Translations under genes and position numbers: made by a program
Notes under the pieces: generated by a model
Seen by the model: the letters and a program-made list of their open reading frames with translations, nothing else
What the model was told of the DNA's origin: nothing
Databases searched by the model: none
In this document: piece after piece, positions 53,862 to 62,093 of the stretch
Position numbering within the stretch: position 1 is the first letter of the stretch
How the letters are laid out: every line of letters begins with the position of its first letter
DNA from: PVC group bacterium
Lineage (GTDB): Bacteria; Verrucomicrobiota; Kiritimatiellia; CAIKKV01; CAITUY01
Length of the DNA: 64,000 nt
Direction of reading: 5' to 3'
Assembly: GCA_945870225.1 (NCBI GenBank)
Contig: CAMBRF010000015.1
Location: 1-64,000, forward strand

Positions 53862-55238
53862 TCAGAGCACAGGACGCACGTCGTACCGGTGGCTTTTGGG
53901 CTGGGCGGTCTTGTAAGCCTCGTCCAGAAGCTCGGCCGCACGACGCGTCAGGAACTCCTGCTCGGGAAGGTTCCGGAGGTACGATTCGTACACGCCGATG
54001 TAATAGGCGCTGTAGGGCCCTTTGGCGATCCGCATTTCCGCCAGCTTCGCTTCCACCGCCTTCTGATCCGACTCAGGACTGCGGTTCTTGAGGCGACCGA
54101 GGAATCCATGCTCCATCTCGGCAAACCCCCTCAGCTTGTTGCCGACAATGTCCGCCCGCTGGCTGAGGAGTTTGAAAACCTCCATCGCCTGCCTGTATTG
54201 AGGGGTATCCTTGATGATCGCCAGGTTGACGCCTTTGGCCAGAGTATCAGCGGATACTTGCAGAACGCTTTGGCTATCAATGAGAATTTCGTAACGGCCC
54301 GCCGTAAGGCCCGAGACCTTGAGCGTCTCCTGGTTGAGGTCCTTGATGAACGGAACGAGTTCCAGCGCCCCGGCCGCATCATCGGCCACCGGAAAAGGGA
54401 GGGACTTTTCGAGACAATCGAAACTGACCGATGAGTCCTTGGCGAGGAGCCCGGAAATTTCGCAGTTATCCTGATTAAGAACGACGCCCCGGGCCGCATC
54501 AATCTCCATGCCGGCGACGCCCGGGGCCAGGCCCTGCGCCCTGAGGAAAAGGGAAGCCATGACGAGATGTCCGACGGGACCGGGATGAACACGTTCATCC
54601 CCAATGAGTGAGAAAGCAGGATTTTTTGCCTGCCCTTCCTTGTTGAGGGCCTCCATGGGGGCGTTGAAGTCAATCAGGCCGCCCTTGTATTTGACGGCCA
54701 GTTTACCGCAGGCGGCGGCACAGGCCTTGAGGGCATCGTTGACGCCAAACAATGGATCGCCTTTCTGGGTGCCCGTCTGGTCATAAAGGGACGGAGTAAT
54801 AAAAACGACCTTAGCGCCATCCTTGGAAAGCCGCTCCGCCAGCTTATCGAGGTTCCCTGCGCAAAAGTCGATGGCATCCTGGCGCTGCTTTATAATATTT
54901 GGACCCGAGTGATAGTGCGCGTAAAGGTTGCGATAGACATCGTTCATGCCCAGCATGATGGTGGCAACGGTGGGTTTGTGCGGGGCAATGTCCCATCCAT
55001 AGCGACGGTTCGCGCCGTCCGCGCTATCACCGGAGATTCCGCAGTTCCAGAAGTCGAAACGCATTTGCGGGAAACGGGTCGCATAGAACAGGACCACCTG
55101 GTTGTGGTAATTGAAGCCGCCATGAGTAATGCTGTCGCCAATGAAACAAACACGGTCTCCCGCCTGGAACTTCGGAGCCTCGGCATGGGCCATGACGACG
55201 AAGCACACGAAAGCAATCATGCTGATGAAGGTCTTCAT
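53862..55238 (-). CDS. Secreted SGNH/GDSL hydrolase
   Basis: A 458-residue exported esterase-like protein with a signal peptide (FISMIAFVCFVVMAHA). SGNH blocks are block I FIGDSITHGGFNYHN, block II CGISGDSADGANR, block III TIMLGMNDVYRN and block V ERVHPGPVGH. Such enzymes commonly deacetylate polysaccharides in saccharolytic PVC bacteria. The C-terminal 170 residues are helical and lack a named domain. It precedes the TPR gene, 50 bp apart, and is divergent from the ABC-2 transporter operon. Confidence 0.9.
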   Translation of the reverse strand: MKTFISMIAFVCFVVMAHAEAPKFQAGDRVCFIGDSITHGGFNYHNQVVLFYATRFPQMRFDFWNCGISGDSADGANRRYGWDIAPHKPTVATIMLGMNDVYRNLYAHYHSGPNIIKQRQDAIDFCAGNLDKLAERLSKDGAKVVFITPSLYDQTGTQKGDPLFGVNDALKACAAACGKLAVKYKGGLIDFNAPMEALNKEGQAKNPAFSLIGDERVHPGPVGHLVMASLFLRAQGLAPGVAGMEIDAARGVVLNQDNCEISGLLAKDSSVSFDCLEKSLPFPVADDAAGALELVPFIKDLNQETLKVSGLTAGRYEILIDSQSVLQVSADTLAKGVNLAIIKDTPQYRQAMEVFKLLSQRADIVGNKLRGFAEMEHGFLGRLKNRSPESDQKAVEAKLAEMRIAKGPYSAYYIGVYESYLRNLPEQEFLTRRAAELLDEAYKTAQPKSHRYDVRPVL

Positions 55239-55360
55239 GCTTGGTTAGATCGCAAAACGGGCCGCAAAGATCCAGCCCAACCTTTGCCCCGCCTGTTTTC
55301 CCTCGTGGCATTCCCCTGAAACTCGGATATATTGCCGGCTGGTCATTAAAAAGGAAGTCG

Positions 55361-56290
55361 ATGGCAAACCCGGAACAGTCAATCCCCGTCGTCGCGGCTG
55401 AAAACCTGCGAAAGTGTTACGGTTCGTTTGTCGCCGTGAACGACATTTCGTTCAATGTCGGGCGCGGCGAGCTGTTCGGCATCCTTGGACCCAACGGCGC
55501 GGGCAAGACCTCCACGATCCGGATGATCTACGGCTTCTCTCCCTTGAGCGGCGGCAGCCTGACCGTCTTCGGCAAGAATGTCACCACGGACTGGCGGTCC
55601 ATCCGCGCCCGGCTGGGGGTCTGCCATCAGGACAACAACCTCGACACCGAAATGTCCGTGCGCCAGAACCTGGAGGTGTTCGGCACCTTCTTCGGCATCC
55701 CCGCGCCGGTCGCCCGGAAACGGGCCACCGACCTGCTGGAGTTCTTCGGCCTGGCCCACCGCGAAAAGGCCCGTGTCGGCGAACTCTCCGGCGGCCTGAT
55801 GCGCCGCCTGGTACTCGCCCGCGCCCTGATCAACGAACCGGAACTGCTCATCCTGGATGAGCCCACAACCGGCTTGGATCCGCAGTCGCGCCAACAGCTC
55901 TGGGAACAGTTGGCCCGCCTGAAAAAGAGAGGGGTCACCATCCTGCTCACCACCCATTACATGGAGGAGGCTGCCCAGCTCTGTGACCGGCTGATCATCA
56001 TCGACCGCGGCCGGATCCTGGTCGAGGGCCGCCCGCGCGATCTCGTGGGCGAGTATGTCGGGAATCAGGTCATTGAGAGCAGTCCGGTCTGCGAGGGGCT
56101 CCGCGAGTTCGTGAAGGCACGCAAGCTGGACCACGAGGATCTCGGCCACCGCCTGCTGATCTACTGCAAGAATGATGAGGCGTTGTATCGCGAGATCACC
56201 GGCCAGTATTGTCAGGATAACTGCATTCTCCGGATGGGCACCTTGGAAGACGTTTTCCTCAAACTGACCGGAAGGGAGCTGCGCGAATGA
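55361..56290 (+). CDS. ABC-2 transporter ATPase, NodI-like
   Basis: A 309-residue ATPase. Walker A is GPNGAGKTSTIRMIYG, the Q-loop region is VCHQDNNLDTEMSVRQNLEV, the signature is LSGGLMRRLVLARAL (variant: Leu-Met instead of Gln-Arg) and Walker B LLILDEPTTGLDPQSR. The C-terminal extension (VIESSPVCEGLREFVKARKL) is of the NodI/CcmA-like type. ATG at 55361 has AAGGAAG upstream; an open frame extends back to 55241 without family sequence. Coupled by ATGA to the permease, with which it forms a lipid or lipo-oligosaccharide exporter. Confidence 0.9.
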   Translation: MANPEQSIPVVAAENLRKCYGSFVAVNDISFNVGRGELFGILGPNGAGKTSTIRMIYGFSPLSGGSLTVFGKNVTTDWRSIRARLGVCHQDNNLDTEMSVRQNLEVFGTFFGIPAPVARKRATDLLEFFGLAHREKARVGELSGGLMRRLVLARALINEPELLILDEPTTGLDPQSRQQLWEQLARLKKRGVTILLTTHYMEEAAQLCDRLIIIDRGRILVEGRPRDLVGEYVGNQVIESSPVCEGLREFVKARKLDHEDLGHRLLIYCKNDEALYREITGQYCQDNCILRMGTLEDVFLKLTGRELRE

Positions 56291-57078
56291 ACCCGGCCTC
56301 TTTTTCCTTAACCTGGCGCTGTCTCCGCGTCTGGAAGCGCGACTGGTTGGTGAACCGCCAATCCTGGCACATCAGCTTCCTGGTGCCGCTGCTGGAACCC
56401 ATTCTTTACGTGGCGGCGTTCGGGGTGGGGTTCCGAGCCCTGATCCCGGAATTGCAGTACCGCGGCGAAACGGTGTCGTACGTGATGTTCATGGCGCCGG
56501 CCCTCATCGCCACCAGCATCATGTACAACGCCTTCTTTGAAAACACCTACTCCTCGTTTGTGAGGATGTATTACCAGAAGACCTACGACGCCATCATGGC
56601 AACCCCGCTCTCGGTCGAGGAGATCATCACCGGTGAAATACTCTGGGGTGCCACAAAGTCCCTGCTGGCCGCCACCGTCATGCTGGTGGTGCTGAGTCTG
56701 TTCGGCTTGATCCGCTATCCCGACAGCCTGGGCATCCTCCCGTTGGCCTTTCTCGGCGGACTGTGTTTCGGCTCGATCGGCATGGCCTTCACCGGCGTCG
56801 TCAAGAATATCGATATGTTCAACCTCCCGATCTTCCTCCTGTTGACCCCCATGTTCCTCTTCAGCGGCACCTTCTTCCCGATCGACACGCTGCCGGGCTG
56901 GGCGCAAGCCGTGGCCTGGACCCTCCCGTTGACCCACCTGGTGGCCCTGGCACGCGTCATGACCTTCGGCGTGCTGACCTGGCAAGACGCGCTGATTTCG
57001 GGCGGCTATCTGCTGGCCCTCACCGCCGTCTGTTTCCCGCTGGCGCTGATGGCGATGCGACGGCGATTGATCAAATAG
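56287..57078 (+). CDS. ABC-2 transporter permease, NodJ-like
   Basis: A 263-residue permease with about six transmembrane helices. Diagnostic stretches are FLVPLLEPILYVAAFGVGF, SYVMFMAPALIATSIMYN, NAFFENTYSSFVRMYYQKTY and IFLLLTPMFLFSGTFFPID. NodJ relatives export lipo-oligosaccharides or lipids. It follows NodI-like by an ATGA overlap, and the UbiA gene starts 15 bp later. Confidence 0.9.
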   Translation: MNPASFSLTWRCLRVWKRDWLVNRQSWHISFLVPLLEPILYVAAFGVGFRALIPELQYRGETVSYVMFMAPALIATSIMYNAFFENTYSSFVRMYYQKTYDAIMATPLSVEEIITGEILWGATKSLLAATVMLVVLSLFGLIRYPDSLGILPLAFLGGLCFGSIGMAFTGVVKNIDMFNLPIFLLLTPMFLFSGTFFPIDTLPGWAQAVAWTLPLTHLVALARVMTFGVLTWQDALISGGYLLALTAVCFPLALMAMRRRLIK

Positions 57079-57093
57079 GAGGCTCCACGGGTC

Positions 57094-58017
57094 ATGAACT
57101 GGACACAACCCAAACTTCTCATCCAGGAGTTGCGGGCTCCCTTTTTCACGGCTTCAGCCGTCCCCGTGTTGCTCGGCGCCGCGCTGGCGTACGCCCGGAC
57201 GGGGCACTTGGACGGGTTGTTGTTCTGGCTCACCCTGGCGGGAGTCATGCTCCTGCATGCCGGAGCCAATACCGCCAACGACTACTTCGATCACCTGTCC
57301 GGCAACGATGCCGCCAACACCCGGTTCATCCGCCCCTTCTCCGGCGGCAGCCGCCTGATCCAGAAGGGGTTGCTGCCCCCTTTCCACGTGCTCGCCCTGT
57401 CCCTGAGCTGCTTGGCGGCGGGCAGCCTGATCGGCCTGTACCTCGCCTGGCGTGCCGGCGGACTGGTTCTGGCGCTGGGCACCATCGGGGGGCTCGCCGG
57501 TTTTTTCTATACGGCCCCGCCGTTTAAACTCGGATACCGCGGCTGGGGCGAACTGGTGATCGGCCTCACCTTCGGACTCCTGCCGGTGGCCGGAACGTAC
57601 TATGTCCAAACATCAACCCTGCCACCCGGCATCCTCGCCGCCAGCGTACCGGTCGCCCTGCTGGTCACCGCCATCCTGTTCGTCAACCAGTTCCCCGACT
57701 ACGAGGCGGATCGCGCGGTGGGTAAATGGAACTGGGTTGTCCGGCTGGGCCCGGCAGGCGCACGCCCCCTTTATGCCGTCCTGATGCTGCTGTGGCCGCT
57801 TGCACTCGCGGTCGACATCGGACTGCGCCTTCTCCCTCTCTCGACGGCGTGGGCTTTCATCGGTCTCGTTCCGGGCCTGATCGCGATTCGCATCGTGTGG
57901 CAGCATGCCGATGAGCCCGCCCGTGTGGTCCGGGCCGGGGCGCTGACCATTGTCATTCACCTGGGCGTCGGTCTGATGATCGCGGCGGGGGTGGTCTTTT
58001 CAGGGGCGGGACCATGA
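57094..58017 (+). CDS. UbiA-family prenyltransferase, MenA-like
   Basis: A 307-residue polytopic enzyme. The first Asp-rich motif is ANTANDYFDHLSGND and the second is PDYEADRAVGKWNWVVRLG. GGSRLIQKGLL, matching the MenA pattern, lies between. MenA transfers a polyprenyl tail to 1,4-dihydroxy-2-naphthoate in menaquinone synthesis; other UbiA substrates are possible. Its stop overlaps the NDH-2-like start (ATGA), supporting a quinone link. Confidence 0.87.
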   Translation: MNWTQPKLLIQELRAPFFTASAVPVLLGAALAYARTGHLDGLLFWLTLAGVMLLHAGANTANDYFDHLSGNDAANTRFIRPFSGGSRLIQKGLLPPFHVLALSLSCLAAGSLIGLYLAWRAGGLVLALGTIGGLAGFFYTAPPFKLGYRGWGELVIGLTFGLLPVAGTYYVQTSTLPPGILAASVPVALLVTAILFVNQFPDYEADRAVGKWNWVVRLGPAGARPLYAVLMLLWPLALAVDIGLRLLPLSTAWAFIGLVPGLIAIRIVWQHADEPARVVRAGALTIVIHLGVGLMIAAGVVFSGAGP

Positions 58018-59147
58018 AACGAATCATCATCGTGGGCGGCGGCTTTGCGGGGCTTGCGGCAGCGGAACGGCTCGGAGGGCGGGCGGGACTGGACGTCACC
58101 CTGATCGACCGGAAAACCACCTCCGACTTCCTGCCACTCCTGCCGGATGTGGCCGCGGGCAGGATGGATAGCACGCTCATCACCGCCCCGCTGCCCGAAC
58201 TGGCGCACCGGTTTGGGTTCCGGTTTGTCCACGGTACGGTGACCGGGGTGGAGCGCTCCGGGCGCATCGTTCATCTGGAGAACTCGGACCTGATCTACGA
58301 TTATCTTCTGGTCGCCAGTGGAACGGAGACCAACTTCTATGGCAACCGTCAGGCTCAGGAACAGGCCTTCCCGCTCGACAGCGCACAGGACGCCCAGCGC
58401 CTGCAAGCGGCCGTTCAGGCCGGCACCCATGAAAACTATGTGATCGCGGGCGGCGGGTACACGGGGGTTGAAATCGCCACCCAGCTGCGGGTCGCCTTAA
58501 ACGCCCTCCACCGCCCGGGCCGCGTCATGATCGTCGAGAGGTCCAACTCGGTCGCCAAGGCGTTACCGCCCTGGATGCGCGCCGTGGTGCATACCAATCT
58601 CGCCCGCCTGAATATCGAATGCCTGGAATCCTGCGAGTTGGCCGCCATCGGACCGACGGAGCTTTCCTTCTCGACGGGCACCACGGTAAGCCATGCGCTG
58701 CTCGTCTGGGCGGCGGGCGTCCGGGCCGCCGGCTTTACCGATACGCTGGGACTGGAACATAATCCCCAAGGCCGGCTGGTGGCGACCGACACGCTACAGG
58801 TTGACGAGCATATCTTCGTCGCCGGCGATGCCGCCCTGTTCCAGCACAAGGGGGTTCCCCTCCGTATGTCGATTCAGTTCGCCCTCACACAGGGCGCCTG
58901 TGCGGCGGCCAATATCGCGCGTGCCGCCGCCGGCACGCCCCTCGTCCCCTATCGCCCCCTTGATCCCGGCTATGTGCTCCCCATGGCCAACGGCCTGTCG
59001 TGCGGCCTGATTTTGGGTATTCCGCTGCAAGGCCGCCTGCCGACATTGCTCCATTACGTGATGTGCGCCTACCGGTCCATCGGTTGGCAACGAAAGCGGG
59101 GCGTGCTGCGCGGGCTGGGTCTGCGCTTGTTTGGCCGGCCCATTTGA
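58014..59147 (+). CDS. NDH-2-like FAD-dependent NADH:quinone oxidoreductase
   Basis: A 377-residue flavoprotein. FAD motif: IIIVGGGFAGLAAAERL. NAD motif: YVIAGGGYTGVEIATQLR. The C-terminal FAD contact is DEHIFVAGDAALF, then SIQFALTQGACAAANI. The length and order match type II NADH dehydrogenases, which lack proton pumping, and the amphipathic C-terminal tail may bind the membrane. Coupling to a MenA-like gene suggests it reduces menaquinone or a related lipid acceptor. Confidence 0.85.
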   Translation: MKRIIIVGGGFAGLAAAERLGGRAGLDVTLIDRKTTSDFLPLLPDVAAGRMDSTLITAPLPELAHRFGFRFVHGTVTGVERSGRIVHLENSDLIYDYLLVASGTETNFYGNRQAQEQAFPLDSAQDAQRLQAAVQAGTHENYVIAGGGYTGVEIATQLRVALNALHRPGRVMIVERSNSVAKALPPWMRAVVHTNLARLNIECLESCELAAIGPTELSFSTGTTVSHALLVWAAGVRAAGFTDTLGLEHNPQGRLVATDTLQVDEHIFVAGDAALFQHKGVPLRMSIQFALTQGACAAANIARAAAGTPLVPYRPLDPGYVLPMANGLSCGLILGIPLQGRLPTLLHYVMCAYRSIGWQRKRGVLRGLGLRLFGRPI

Positions 59148-59189
59148 CGTATAGTCCCGGACAGTCGAAATTCAAAAAGGAGAACGACC

Positions 59190-59642
59190 ATGAAATGCAA
59201 CTGTTGTGATGGACGGGCGGCGGGAGCGGCGTTGGGACGTTGGGCGTTAGGGGTCTTGTTCTTCTTTGCGGGGCTCGGCAAACTCATGGGCGGCGTGGGC
59301 GGCTTCGTCAACGGCTATCTGGTCCCGGCCTACGAGAAAACCTTCCTGCCGATGGGGCTCGTGAAAGTCTACGGCTATGCCCTGCCTTTCGCCGAAGTGA
59401 TCCTGGGCATTCTGCTGGTGATCGGGATCTGCCGGAATTGCACGCTCCTGATGACAGGACTCACCCTGATCTCGCTAGCCTTCGGTCAGATGCTGGTTCA
59501 GCAGCACGCCACGGTTGCCAACATCTTCCTCTACATCATCCTGACCGTGGTCCTGCTCTATCTCGACGAGCATGACACCTGGCGCCCCGGCCATAAGCCG
59601 GCCGAAAAGGACAAGGACGGCTGCGGCTGTTCCTGCGGTTGA
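59190..59642 (+). CDS. DoxX-family membrane protein with terminal cysteine clusters
   Basis: A 150-residue protein with four hydrophobic helices: WALGVLFFFAGLGKLMGGVG, VKVYGYALPFAEVILGILLV and two more. DoxX proteins are small membrane proteins linked to quinone or thiosulfate redox. The protein starts MKCNCCDG and ends DKDGCGCSCG, giving Cys clusters at both ends that could bind metal. AAGGAG precedes the ATG. It closes the operon after NDH-2. Confidence 0.8.
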   Translation: MKCNCCDGRAAGAALGRWALGVLFFFAGLGKLMGGVGGFVNGYLVPAYEKTFLPMGLVKVYGYALPFAEVILGILLVIGICRNCTLLMTGLTLISLAFGQMLVQQHATVANIFLYIILTVVLLYLDEHDTWRPGHKPAEKDKDGCGCSCG

Positions 59643-59687
59643 ACGGGTAAGGGAAGGCATGCGGAAGCGCCGTACGTGACGGGCCGA

Positions 59688-60734
59688 CTATTCCTGATCG
59701 CGGATCGTCTGGGCGGCGCGGCACATGGCGCGGTAATTCTCGACTGGAACGTAGTCGGGGATTGAATTACCCGATCCGAGCGCATACCCGCGGCAGGCGG
59801 CCCGGAACCGGGCCCCTTCCTTGAGGACGGTATTGTAAACGGTAGCCTCATCGCTCTGGCAGAGAAACCCGAGATCAAATCCGCCGACCAGCGCAATGCG
59901 GCTGGAATAGTCGCGGATCCAGCGATCATACGACGAGATGACGTCCTCGTTGGAATGCTTGGCGTCTATCCCGAGCGCCACAACATCCTCCATGATCTCA
60001 AAGATGCAACCGCAGGAATGCCAGAGGAACGGGCAGCCATGGCTGTGAATCAGGTCGATCACCCGCTTGTACTGCGGGAGAACCTGACTGCGGATGGTAT
60101 CGGGATTGGTCAATAGAGAAGCCTTGAACCCCAGATCATCGCCAAAACGGCAGGCAACGAAGTTGTGCTTGTAGCGGGCCAGGAACTTGCTCCAGATCTG
60201 AAACATCATCTCGCCGATGCCATTGAAGACATCGGCATACAATTCCGGATCATCCACCTGCATGTACGGCAGGTATTCCATGCCGACAAGGTCCTCGCTG
60301 ATCTCAAACACGCCATTGCCGATGCCCCCCACCGCTTTCATGCCCTCCGGCAGGGTTCGCTCGAGGGAGTCGAAGAAGGGGAAGGCATAGTCCATGTAAA
60401 TCCGCGGCAGATCGGCCCAGGGATAAGCCTTAAAGTCCGCCCGGTTCTGAATGGGACCCGGCATCCCGCCGAGCAGGGCGCCATGTCCCGGCAGGATGTC
60501 GGTGATGCAGACCTCGTACGAGATCACGTCATACGTCATGGTCTTGAAAAACCGGCCGATCTGACGCAGGTATTCATCGCGATCCGCCTCGTTCCCGCCT
60601 GCCAGGTGCGCAAACTTATGTTCCATCAACCGCTCCATGAACGGAGCGTTGATGTAATGCTCGTAAAGCGGCAGACGCGCCGGGCGCTTGTTTTTCATCA
60701 CCTCGGCGAAATGACGGTAATCCGGTTGAAACAT
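59688..60734 (-). CDS. Uroporphyrinogen decarboxylase-family (methyltransferase-type) protein
   Basis: A 348-residue TIM-barrel protein of the UroD/MtaA superfamily. FLWHSCGCIFEIMED carries the His and Cys typical of zinc-binding corrinoid methyltransferases, and ARLPLYEHYINAPFMERLM is the family start. It lacks the Arg-rich N-terminus of true HemE. ATG at 60734 follows GGGGGAAGG very closely; a TTG 12 bp upstream is an alternative. The methyl donor is unknown. Confidence 0.82.
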   Translation of the reverse strand: MFQPDYRHFAEVMKNKRPARLPLYEHYINAPFMERLMEHKFAHLAGGNEADRDEYLRQIGRFFKTMTYDVISYEVCITDILPGHGALLGGMPGPIQNRADFKAYPWADLPRIYMDYAFPFFDSLERTLPEGMKAVGGIGNGVFEISEDLVGMEYLPYMQVDDPELYADVFNGIGEMMFQIWSKFLARYKHNFVACRFGDDLGFKASLLTNPDTIRSQVLPQYKRVIDLIHSHGCPFLWHSCGCIFEIMEDVVALGIDAKHSNEDVISSYDRWIRDYSSRIALVGGFDLGFLCQSDEATVYNTVLKEGARFRAACRGYALGSGNSIPDYVPVENYRAMCRAAQTIRDQE

Positions 60735-60782
60735 ACCTTCCCCCAATTCAATAAACTTACGCCCTGAATCGTTTCGGACCTA

Positions 60783-61205
60783 TTACAGGATCTCGGCGCC
60801 TTGGAGCGTCAAAACCACGCCGCCCTCGCGGCCAGCCCGGTAATTATTCAAGATGCCCCGGAAGCGGATCTTCTGCCTCCGGGTCAAGGCGGCCGCCTGG
60901 GCAACGTCCGGCACCGTCAGGACAACATTGTAGTCCCGGAACGTAATGCGCGAAGGAACCGCGATAAACACCTCGGCCCCGCCACGGTCCCGCCGGACCT
61001 CAACCACCATTCCCTCGCAGCGACGCTCCTGGTTATTGATGGTTTTCCAGTATTCCTCAACGTGCAGCTTGGTATGCTTCTGGAGGTCCAGATTATTAAA
61101 GGCGTCATCCATTTCCTTGGCATAGGATCGCCGGCATCCGGCAAGGCCCGCGATCATCACCACGCCGGTCAACGCAGCCATCATCCACATGATTCCCTGT
61201 TTCAT
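60783..61205 (-). CDS. Small lipoprotein of unknown function
   Basis: A 140-residue lipoprotein with signal peptide and lipobox GLAGC (Cys24). The mature part has two predicted segments: a helical part (EMDDAFNNLDLQKHTKLHVE) and a beta-rich part (MVVEVRRDRGGAEVFIAV, IRFRGILNNYRAG). That looks OB-like, as in bacterial tRNA_anti-like lipoproteins. No family can be assigned with confidence. It follows the SGNH gene by about 95 bp on the same strand. Confidence 0.65.
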   Translation of the reverse strand: MKQGIMWMMAALTGVVMIAGLAGCRRSYAKEMDDAFNNLDLQKHTKLHVEEYWKTINNQERRCEGMVVEVRRDRGGAEVFIAVPSRITFRDYNVVLTVPDVAQAAALTRRQKIRFRGILNNYRAGREGGVVLTLQGAEIL

Positions 61206-61299
61206 ACCAGCCTCCTTATGCTTGTCCGTTGGTCAAACATCACCGCCCACAGGCTCATGCTGACAAACCTACCCTTGCGCGTCAAGCCAACCCTCATCA

Positions 61300-62046
61300 C
61301 TACTTGCTCTTGAGGGCCTTCAAAATGCTCTCGGACACCTGTTTGCCAAGCTCATCATTTCCCAGCGCATTGAAATGAACCTGGTCCTCCATTTGCCATT
61401 TCTTCACGCTCGGCATGACAAAGCTGTACAAATCGTCGATGGCAATATTATTGGCTTTCATCAACTCCTCCGCTGTCCGGTTCAGCGTGGGAATCGCTTT
61501 CAACCGCGCACCTTTCCGGTACATGACCGGCGTCGTGCTCGCCCAGATGAGTTTGGCCCCGGACCCCTGCAGAACCTTGATGATCTGCGTCAGGTTCTCC
61601 CGGTATTGTTCCGGCGTGTACCGTAAATGTATGCCGCTTGAAGGCGGATAGTCGGCCTCTGTGCGGACAAGAGCTCCCTTTGCATCAACCCAATGGGTAT
61701 CCCAGATCCCGAAGTTGAAATGGATCACATCCCACTTGGTGGTGCCCATCCATCGCTTGACCATCTGCACGCCCGTTCCGGAGTGCTGACAATTCACATT
61801 GGGACGGGATACGTCCGCCTTTCCGGCCAGTTTCTTGCGCACCGGATCGGTATACCCGATCGAGATGGAATCCCCGATGATCAGCACCTTCGGCAGTTTT
61901 GACGCCTTCTGGGGATTAACGAAGGCATTGGTAACATCCTCATGAAGTTCCGCCTCCGCAATCGGCGCGGCGCCGCTTGCGGTGCCGACCGAAGCCATCA
62001 TCAAAACCAGCCACGGTAAAAGCCCCATCCTGTAATTCACTTTCAT
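61300..62046 (-). CDS. Secreted SGNH/GDSL hydrolase
   Basis: A 248-residue exported hydrolase with signal peptide (LLPWLVLMMASVGTASGA). Block I is VLIIGDSISIGYTDPV and the block V His is in EDQVHFNALGND. WDVIHFNFGIWDTHWVDAKG replaces the usual block III GxND. Likely a carbohydrate esterase. It is the gene immediately downstream of the RpiB-GlyA fusion. Confidence 0.85.
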   Translation of the reverse strand: MKVNYRMGLLPWLVLMMASVGTASGAAPIAEAELHEDVTNAFVNPQKASKLPKVLIIGDSISIGYTDPVRKKLAGKADVSRPNVNCQHSGTGVQMVKRWMGTTKWDVIHFNFGIWDTHWVDAKGALVRTEADYPPSSGIHLRYTPEQYRENLTQIIKVLQGSGAKLIWASTTPVMYRKGARLKAIPTLNRTAEELMKANNIAIDDLYSFVMPSVKKWQMEDQVHFNALGNDELGKQVSESILKALKSK

Positions 62047-62093
62047 ATCTTTTTCCTCTTATTAGGAATACCCCGGACTCAAAAATCGACTCC

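Noticed and set aside
53832-54434. Plus-strand frame preceded by AGGAGG
   Set aside because: The Shine-Dalgarno-like match is coincidental; the frame is antisense to the SGNH hydrolase, which has all catalytic blocks.
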